Shown in pieces: positions 9,132 through 13,783 of a stretch of DNA of 26,180 nt (its first letter is position 1; each line of letters starts with the position of its first letter). The DNA lies in IMG/VR virus record IMGVR_UViG_3300049259_000037, positions 1-26,180 of that record; one strand, written 5' to 3'. The DNA is from a virus. A program made the position numbers and the translations under genes. Below the pieces are notes generated by a model. The model saw only the letters and a program-made list of their open reading frames with translations. It ran no database searches and was not told where the DNA came from.

Positions 9132-9594
9132 CGAGGCCGTCCGTTCTTGGCAACATGCCGCAGGTAAAGGCGATGATCCCAGAAGTCGATCTGGTCGATC
9201 TCCATCTGCATGATCTCGCCGATGGTCGCGATCTTCAGATCGAACACCATGTGGTCGACGATCAGGGCGAGATCGCCTCTCTCGCGGCCTTGAAAAAACC
9301 GAACACGGCTTCCTTCAGCTGCAGGCTGTCGGCCAGGCCGAGCTGGTTGAGCAGCTGCGGGTCCTTTGGTTCGATCAGCAACCGCTTGATGTAGTCGCCG
9401 ACGATCTCGTCTTTCTCGGCCTGGAAGATCATGCCGCCTTCGCTGCGGGCGAAAGCAGCCGGCTCTCCGAGCGCCATGATGTCGGGAAACTTCGGGGCGC
9501 GCAGGACGATTTGGGTGATCTGCACAATCGGGACTTCCTTGGTCGGGCCCGGCCCCTCGATCGGTTCGAGCAAAATGATGGTGGCATTCGCCAT
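9128..9594 (-). CDS. Tail assembly chaperone GT-type fusion made by -1 frameshift
   Basis: The product reads 9594 to 9292 in the first frame (101 codons). It then slips back one base at the heptamer T TTT TTC (9298-9292) and continues 9292 to 9128 in the -1 frame for 54 more residues plus stop, giving about 155 aa. The heptamer is a perfect X XXY YYZ slippery site in the correct phase. The added segment (from Gln-Gly-Arg-Glu onward) is hydrophobic then basic, and has no start of its own close to the slip site. Its stop overlaps the tape measure ATG. This mirrors lambda G/GT and equivalent pairs in other tailed phages. Confidence 0.85.
9262..9594 (-). CDS. Tail assembly chaperone (Mu gp41-like, E/41/14 family)
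   Basis: A 110-aa unshifted protein. An AGGAG site lies ten bases before the ATG at 9594. It starts with a short beta-strand segment (Ile-Leu-Leu-Glu-Pro-Ile) and then a Leu-Arg-Ala-Pro-Lys-Phe-Pro-Asp block. The family Asp-x-Asp-like region near the C-terminus is replaced by Pro-Lys-Asp-Pro-Gln-Leu-Leu-Asn. Such proteins bind the tape measure while the tube polymerises and are absent from the virion. Size, position between tube and tape measure, and the downstream frameshift all agree. Confidence 0.88.
   Translation of the reverse strand: MANATIILLEPIEGPGPTKEVPIVQITQIVLRAPKFPDIMALGEPAAFARSEGGMIFQAEKDEIVGDYIKRLLIEPKDPQLLNQLGLADSLQLKEAVFGFFKAAREAISP
9292..9298 (-). promoter_or_regulatory. Slippery heptamer TTTTTTC for programmed -1 frameshift
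   Basis: On the minus strand the codons GGT TTT TTC end in the heptamer T TTT TTC. Both tRNAs can re-pair with UUU after a one-base slip back. The alternative frame is open to the tape measure start. No obvious strong stem-loop was checked by folding, although the downstream 25 bases contain complementary GC-rich segments. Confidence 0.82.
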
Positions 9595-9633
9595 GGTTCA
9601 ACAATCTCCTGTTGGATGCGCGCGCCGGGGCGG

Positions 9634-10017
9634 CTAGGTGATGGTCTTGTAGCTGTCGGCGGCGAGGCCGAGGCCCGAGACCTCGCCGGTCGAGGTATCC
9701 ATCGTCGGTTCTCCCGTGAAGAAGCCGCCCGACAGGATATGCGTCAGCCCGCCATCCTGCTCGACAAAGGTGATGCCGAGGTTGACCTGCTCCATGATGT
9801 TCTCCGCCCATTTCAGCGGCTGGCCATCATTGTCGACGAAGCGGTCGAACGTGATCTCCGCGGTGCGCGCCTTCGGCGCCACGGTGCGGAACACGCTGCC
9901 GTCCTGATTGACGCCAGCCGATACGTTGATGTTCGACGGGTTGAGCGTGATCACGCCGCGCGCGGAGTACGCGACGCCGCCGATCACAGTGGAGACGCGG
10001 CCGCCAGAGGTGTGCAT
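9634..10017 (-). CDS. Tail tube protein (Mu gpM / gp40 family)
   Basis: A 127-aa protein immediately downstream of the sheath gene. It has the family pattern: an early Gly-Gly-x-x-Tyr-x-x-Arg-Gly segment (residues 13-21), a Thr-Ala-Glu-Ile-Thr-Phe strand, and then Val-Asn-Leu-Gly-Ile-Thr-Phe near residue 78. A Gly-Gly-x-Phe-x-Gly-Glu-Pro motif around residues 97-104 precedes the C-terminal Gly-Glu-Val-Ser-Gly-Leu. This forms the inner tube of the contractile tail. AAAGG lies upstream of the ATG. Confidence 0.93.
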   Translation of the reverse strand: MHTSGGRVSTVIGGVAYSARGVITLNPSNINVSAGVNQDGSVFRTVAPKARTAEITFDRFVDNDGQPLKWAENIMEQVNLGITFVEQDGGLTHILSGGFFTGEPTMDTSTGEVSGLGLAADSYKTIT

Positions 10018-10106
10018 GGTGGTTACCTTTCAAAGTGGAGAGTTGAGATCGGTATCGCCGGGCGGCGCTAAGCCGCTTTGCGCTCCGCGTCCGGACCGGC
10101 GAATTG

Positions 10107-11615
10107 TTAGGCGGGATACTGCAGGAAGGTCGTCGCGTTGGCGGCGAACACGCGGAACTGGTTGATGACGTCGACCGGCAGATAGGCATTGACCCGATTC
10201 GGATCGCTCGACCGCTCGACCACCAGCGATCGGGCGAACAGGTCGGAGTTCTCGACCAGGCCGCCGTTCTCCAACTCAGTGTAGACATGAATACACTCGG
10301 CCTTGAGGATCTTGGCCGTGACGATCCCGGGGTTGCCTTGCGGGTTGTCATCGGCCAGCGCGTGCCGGCCGTACTTCTGGGTGATGCGCTGGCGTAAATA
10401 GCGCACGAAGTAGACCATCTGCAGGCGGGTTTCGACGTCGAGCCAGGTGATGTCCGGCTGCGAATACGAATTGGTCTGGTAGGTGGTGACGACGCGGTCG
10501 AGCATCACGGTGCCGTCGATCTGGACCTTGAAGCCGGCGATGCCGTCCTGGTAGAGCGTGTTGCGCTGGGTGATGTTCCACCAGTCGACCCGGCTCTGCG
10601 GCGGACGGATGCCGACCAGGTCGAGCGTCTGCACCGGGCGGCTGATCCGGTAGGCCTGGTCGACCTCGCCGCCGAGATTCTTGTCGGACGCGATCCGCGC
10701 GCCGTAGGCCGCCACCCAGCGCCACGGCGAGGACGGCGAGTTCGCCACGCCCATGTTCGACACGTTCGGATCATTGCGGCCGACGCCGAAGGCGGCGACG
10801 TTCGAATAGGTGTCGAACATCGCGGTGAAATAGTGGCCATAGATCTGCTGGATCGGCGACCAGCGGCCGGACGTGCCGCCCAGGAAATCCTTGATAACGT
10901 CGAGCGACGTGGTGTCCGCATAGGGCGCGCAGATGAAATCGAACTCCTGGTCGCCGAGGGCGGCGATCGCCGAGCCGAGCAGCGGCGTGCCGGTGCCCGC
11001 GGTGCCCGCGGCGATCGTCAGATAGGTCTGCAGCGCGCCCTCATCGCCGACCAGGTCCTTCAGGATCGACTGCTTGGCGGCCAGCGCGCCGACATTGCGC
11101 GCCGTCAGCGTGACGACGTTGGTGGAAACGGAAGCGAGCACCGGGAAGGACAGGTTGCGGCCGAACTTGTAGTAGCCGAGGTTGATCGCCGCCGACAGGT
11201 TCGCCGCGACGTTGGCATTGGTGTCGGTCGAGGACACCGAAATGGCGACCTTCTCGCCCCCGACGTACAGCACAAGCTGTCCCGTGCTGCCGGCAATGCC
11301 CGACGCCACGGTGACGGTGTGGGTCTGCGCCGCGCCCGCAGGGTCCGCGATCGGCAGCATCCAGATTTCGCCGAACGGATGGTTCTGCCGGGCCCAGATC
11401 GCCATCTCTGACAGCATCGAGCCGGGACCGGCCAGCGCCTGCGGGTCGCCGCTCAGGATGATCGGCACGTTGGCCGGCGCGGAGCCGGCCGACGTCTTCT
11501 GGCCGATCAGCAGCGTCCGGCTTGGTCCCTGGAAGGGCGACTGCCCCGCGTTCACTTCCGCATAGAACAGCGGAACGCGAAGATTCGACGGAATATTGTT
11601 GAACAAAACGGGCAT
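10107..11615 (-). CDS. Contractile tail sheath protein (Mu gpL / gp39 family)
   Basis: A 502-aa protein. The N-terminus (Phe-Tyr-Ala-Glu-Val-Asn-Ala-Gly near residues 17-24, then Leu-Leu-Ile-Gly-Gln) matches Mu-type sheath proteins. So does the C-terminal domain, with Val-Val-Thr-Thr-Tyr-Gln-Thr-Asn, Leu-Asp-Val-Glu-Thr-Arg-Leu-Gln and Tyr-Phe-Val-Arg-Tyr-Leu-Arg. It assembles around the tube and contracts on injection, so the tail is of the contractile (myovirus) type. An AGGAG site lies upstream of the ATG. It is followed by the tube gene after an 89-base gap. Confidence 0.96.
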   Translation of the reverse strand: MPVLFNNIPSNLRVPLFYAEVNAGQSPFQGPSRTLLIGQKTSAGSAPANVPIILSGDPQALAGPGSMLSEMAIWARQNHPFGEIWMLPIADPAGAAQTHTVTVASGIAGSTGQLVLYVGGEKVAISVSSTDTNANVAANLSAAINLGYYKFGRNLSFPVLASVSTNVVTLTARNVGALAAKQSILKDLVGDEGALQTYLTIAAGTAGTGTPLLGSAIAALGDQEFDFICAPYADTTSLDVIKDFLGGTSGRWSPIQQIYGHYFTAMFDTYSNVAAFGVGRNDPNVSNMGVANSPSSPWRWVAAYGARIASDKNLGGEVDQAYRISRPVQTLDLVGIRPPQSRVDWWNITQRNTLYQDGIAGFKVQIDGTVMLDRVVTTYQTNSYSQPDITWLDVETRLQMVYFVRYLRQRITQKYGRHALADDNPQGNPGIVTAKILKAECIHVYTELENGGLVENSDLFARSLVVERSSDPNRVNAYLPVDVINQFRVFAANATTFLQYPA

Positions 11616-11660
11616 TGCGTTGCGCTCCTAAGTGAGATGGCAAAAACGAATGGGGGTGGA

Positions 11661-11891
11661 TCAGCCGTGCTTTGGCGCCGCCAGCTTGTCCTTGTGCGCG
11701 TCGGGGTGCGCGGCGGGCTTCGGCGCATTCGGATCATCCGTGATGACCAGATCGCCGGCGATGATCAGCCGCTCATAGAAATCGATCCGCGGAACAGTGT
11801 GGCCCTCGGCCGGCATCACCTTGCTGTCGCGGTCGGGCATCCGGATGCGGCCGCCTTCGAACGCGGGCTTCACATAAACGAATTCGGTCAT
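11661..11891 (-). CDS. DUF2635 small protein (Mu gp38-like)
   Basis: A 76-aa protein starting with ATG at 11891, taken as the start because a longer upstream extension in this frame would overlap the preceding gene. It opens with Val-Tyr-Val-Lys-Pro-Ala and has Met-Pro-Asp-Arg near residue 18, Pro-Ala-Glu-Gly near 27 and a Tyr-Glu-Arg-Leu-Ile segment near 39. It ends in a Asp-Leu-Val-Ile strand and an Ala/Pro/Lys-rich tail. These are the hallmarks of DUF2635, always found just before the sheath gene in Mu-like tails. Its function is not established. Confidence 0.88.
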   Translation of the reverse strand: MTEFVYVKPAFEGGRIRMPDRDSKVMPAEGHTVPRIDFYERLIIAGDLVITDDPNAPKPAAHPDAHKDKLAAPKHG

Positions 11892-11910
11892 CGGTTTGAT
11901 CCTTCGGGTT

Positions 11911-12693
11911 TCAGGGTTGCTGCAGGTCGATCGGCGCTTCGATGTGGTTGAACGTGTTGTCTTGCTCGCCGATGCCTTCCGCGTTGACCACGTCGAGATC
12001 GAGCCCGGTGAGAACCGTGGCCGACAACGGCGTGAGCGCCGCGACCAGCGCGTCGCACAGCTTCTTCTCATTGCCGTCCGGAAGTGCCTTGGCGACCTTG
12101 CTGAGAGGCCAGGGCAGGATGTCGTAGCCGGTCGGTTGCATCTGGTTCGGCCGATAGACGTTCACCTGATCGTCGGAGACCTCGACCTGCCACGTCAGCA
12201 CGCGCGCGGCGATCTTGACGCCGGTCTCATCGAGCACCTGGCGGTGGCAGTCGTGCTTCCACACCCGGGTGAAGCTGCGAAACAGCGCGCAGATCGGATC
12301 GAGATCGTAGGCCAGCCGCCGCGTGATCTGGAATTCGAGCAAGTCGAGCGACATCTCGTGCTCGGCGTCGGTCGACGGATAGCCAGGAACGAACTCCGAG
12401 CCGCCGCCTTCGAGCGCGATATCGAAGCCCTGCACCATCGCGAATTCCATCACGAGGTTGATGTGACGGTGGAACGGCGGGCCGCCGTTCTGTTCGGAGA
12501 GGCCGTCGCCCTCATCATCATCGGTCAGGATGATGACCGTCGGCTTCGCATCGTCGGGGTACGTCTCCGGCGAAAAGTCGCTCACCCGGCTGTCGTAGAC
12601 CCGGTTGGCCGCGATCGTCGGGCCCGTCGAGGGCGTCGCGCCTTTCAGCGCGGCGAGCGCGGCAAAGCGCAAGGCGGTCCGAGCGAGGGTCAT
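11911..12693 (-). CDS. Tail terminator-like / minor tail protein
   Basis: A 260-aa protein that opens the tail block, upstream of DUF2635 (where Mu has gp37). The N-terminus has an Ala-rich helix followed by Arg-Val-Tyr-Asp-Ser-Arg (residues 31-36). Next come Pro-Thr-Val-Ile-Ile-Leu-Thr-Asp-Asp-Asp-Glu and a strand with Asn-Leu-Val-Met-Glu-Phe. This order of helix, Tyr-Asp-Ser-Arg and acidic loop is typical of tail terminator proteins that cap the tube and contact the neck. Residues 120-170 hold an extra region with His-Asp-Cys-His. I am confident in a tail-completion role and less so in the exact family. Confidence 0.65.
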   Translation of the reverse strand: MTLARTALRFAALAALKGATPSTGPTIAANRVYDSRVSDFSPETYPDDAKPTVIILTDDDEGDGLSEQNGGPPFHRHINLVMEFAMVQGFDIALEGGGSEFVPGYPSTDAEHEMSLDLLEFQITRRLAYDLDPICALFRSFTRVWKHDCHRQVLDETGVKIAARVLTWQVEVSDDQVNVYRPNQMQPTGYDILPWPLSKVAKALPDGNEKKLCDALVAALTPLSATVLTGLDLDVVNAEGIGEQDNTFNHIEAPIDLQQP

Positions 12694-12822
12694 TTTGTGC
12701 GAAATCCAGTGGGTTTCGATGGCTTTGGGCTTTTTGGACCCGTTTTAGACCCTTGGAATGGATTTCAGGGTCGGTTAGCGTCGCTGCGCGTCGATGGCTT
12801 GATATCCGGAGGCGCTTCAAAG

Positions 12823-12933
12823 GCAGCGAAGGTTAAACGGCTTATGCCGGGTGGCTCCAAAAATAGGGCTTAGTAGCAGCGTCCGGTCGCTCCGGGCGTG
12901 GGCCTAATATTGGGGGTCAGCAACCTTCGCTGC
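12823..12933. repeat. 12-bp inverted repeat, arm pair A (GCAGCGAAGGTT)
   Basis: Left arm GCAGCGAAGGTT lies at 12823-12834 and its exact reverse complement at 12922-12933, with arm starts 99 bp apart. It interleaves with arm pair B, so the order is A, B, A', B'. A degenerate third copy with one inserted base occurs at 12962-12972. Confidence 0.8.
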
Positions 12934-12953
12934 TGAATATCAACCACCCGGCA
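12845..12953. repeat. 10-bp inverted repeat, arm pair B (TGCCGGGTGG)
   Basis: TGCCGGGTGG lies at 12845-12854 and its exact reverse complement CCACCCGGCA at 12944-12953. The arms are again 99 bp apart. The gap between A and B and the gap between A' and B' are both ten bases. Confidence 0.8.
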
Positions 12954-12983
12954 CCAGCCGGGCAGCGCGAAGAGGCTGTCCAG

Positions 12984-13154
12984 ATGTTTAACCTCTTGAT
13001 AGGGGGCGGGCTGCTTGTGGCCCTGACTAGCTTCATTTTTTGGGTTGGCATCGAAGGGCACAAAGAGCGCGTTCGCCGCCGCTTCTTGCCGAAAGAAGAG
13101 CAGGACCGCCTCGAAGCCGAAGATGCTGCGTGGGCGCAAAACTACAGCTTTTGA
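12984..13154 (+). CDS. Small single-pass membrane protein, 56 aa
   Basis: The ATG at 12984 opens a 56-codon frame closed by TGA at 13152-13154. AGAGG lies nine bases upstream. Residues 3-22 are a hydrophobic membrane segment (Leu-Leu-Ile-Gly-Gly-Gly, later Phe-Ile-Phe-Trp-Val-Gly). A strongly basic stretch follows (His-Lys-Glu-Arg-Val-Arg-Arg-Arg, residues 26-33) and then an acidic tail (Glu-Glu-Gln-Asp-Arg-Leu-Glu). The charge pattern suggests the N-terminus outside and the C-terminus in the cytoplasm. It is on the plus strand, co-oriented with the PEP-CTERM gene 86 bases downstream and against all virion genes. I do not recognise a family. The clean topology argues for a real gene; a holin is conceivable but unsupported. 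Confidence 0.55.
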   Translation: MFNLLIGGGLLVALTSFIFWVGIEGHKERVRRRFLPKEEQDRLEAEDAAWAQNYSF

Positions 13155-13162
13155 AGAGTCAA

Positions 13163-13199
13163 GCCGGTTCTTTTTGCCAGGTCAATTGACTCAACCGGC
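13163..13199 (+). promoter_or_regulatory. Palindrome and candidate promoter/operator before the PEP-CTERM gene
   Basis: GTCAATTGAC at 13181-13190 is a perfect 10-bp palindrome. It is flanked by GCCGGTT (13163-13169) and its reverse complement AACCGGC (13193-13199). TTGACT at 13186-13191 matches a -35 box, but the segment 17-18 bases downstream is only a weak -10. This may be an operator-overlapped promoter for the gene at 13241; it is a guess from layout. Confidence 0.3.
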
Positions 13200-13240
13200 G
13201 CGGGAAAGGTGAATGTACCCATTTCACCGGGGGTATTTCC

Positions 13241-13783
13241 ATGCGCTTCGTGCTCGCCTTCCTGCTGTGTCTTGGCAGCTTCACGGCCAAAGCCGCCACC
13301 TACTATATTGACCTCAACACGGTAACTCCGGACGGCATCTTTCCCGGTTCGTGTTATTGCGGCAACGGCCTAATTTTTCCGTTCATGCCTTTCGCACCCG
13401 GCGATGTCGTTGACTTCGGCAGCGTGACAATCCCCGCCCAGCAGGTTGGTCACATATTCTCAGGTCCGCCAGTGTATTTACAAGCTGGAGCGGGCGCCGT
13501 TTACGAACCGGGCAGTTTCCCGGGTTGGTATTGGCCTTATACAACCGCTGGCAGCTCCGCAACATTCGACCTAATTTACACTATCCCGGTAGGCAAAAGC
13601 GGCATCCGCGTTGGTTGGAATGGCCCAGGATTTTATACACCACCACCCGAGCTCGCCACGGCCGTTCCGGAAACGACTACGTGGGCGATGATGATCTTCG
13701 GGTTCGCCGGTATCGCCTTGCTAGCATTTCGGCGAAAAACATTAAGTGCGTCATTTCAACGCCAATCCTTCGCAGCGTCGTAA
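13241..13783 (+). CDS. Secreted PEP-CTERM-type protein, prophage cargo
   Basis: A 180-aa protein on the strand opposite to the virion genes. Residues 1-18 form a Sec signal peptide (basic start, hydrophobic core, Ala-Lys-Ala cleavage box). The mature region is rich in Gly, Pro, Tyr, Phe and Trp, with a Cys-Tyr-Cys pair at 38-40. Residues 142-148 read Val-Pro-Glu-Thr-Thr-Thr-Trp, followed by a hydrophobic helix (149-163) and Arg-Arg-Lys (164-166). This is the tripartite PEP-CTERM sorting signal that exosortase cleaves in host envelope systems. The usual second Pro is Thr, and a 14-residue tail follows the basic cluster, longer than normal. GGGGG lies about nine bases before the ATG. The 3' end overlaps the convergent glycosidase gene by 28 bases. 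The function of the mature part is unknown. Confidence 0.8.
   Translation: MRFVLAFLLCLGSFTAKAATYYIDLNTVTPDGIFPGSCYCGNGLIFPFMPFAPGDVVDFGSVTIPAQQVGHIFSGPPVYLQAGAGAVYEPGSFPGWYWPYTTAGSSATFDLIYTIPVGKSGIRVGWNGPGFYTPPPELATAVPETTTWAMMIFGFAGIALLAFRRKTLSASFQRQSFAAS

Larger units (their letters stand above)
12694..12983. other. Intergenic region with interleaved inverted repeats
   Basis: There is no convincing gene on either strand here. It separates the minus-strand tail block from the plus-strand cassette, so it must hold the start signals of at least the cassette. Visible structure includes an 8-bp inverted repeat (GAAATCCA at 12701-12708, TGGATTTC at 12759-12766) and the two longer interleaved repeats listed separately. 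No clear sigma-70 pair was found. Together with 13155-13240 and the antisense side of the cassette, about 1.06 kb lacks a minus-strand gene (12694-13755). Confidence 0.6.

Noticed and set aside
7890-9167. Long plus-strand open frame opposite the tape measure gene
   Set aside because: Antisense to a clear tape measure protein; Arg/Gly-rich translation without any domain pattern.
10018-10106. GC-rich self-complementary segment between sheath and tube genes
   Set aside because: The best local stem is about five pairs with no U-run, so I do not call a terminator or regulatory element.
11896-12873. Plus-strand frame opposite the tail terminator-like gene and the repeat region
   Set aside because: Composition is that of a shadow frame, and it ends in the intergenic repeats without a ribosome binding site at its start.
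12870-13139. Minus-strand 89-codon frame opposite the small membrane protein
   Set aside because: No ribosome binding site and no domain; the plus-strand frame on the same DNA has a clean membrane-protein pattern and a proper ribosome binding site.
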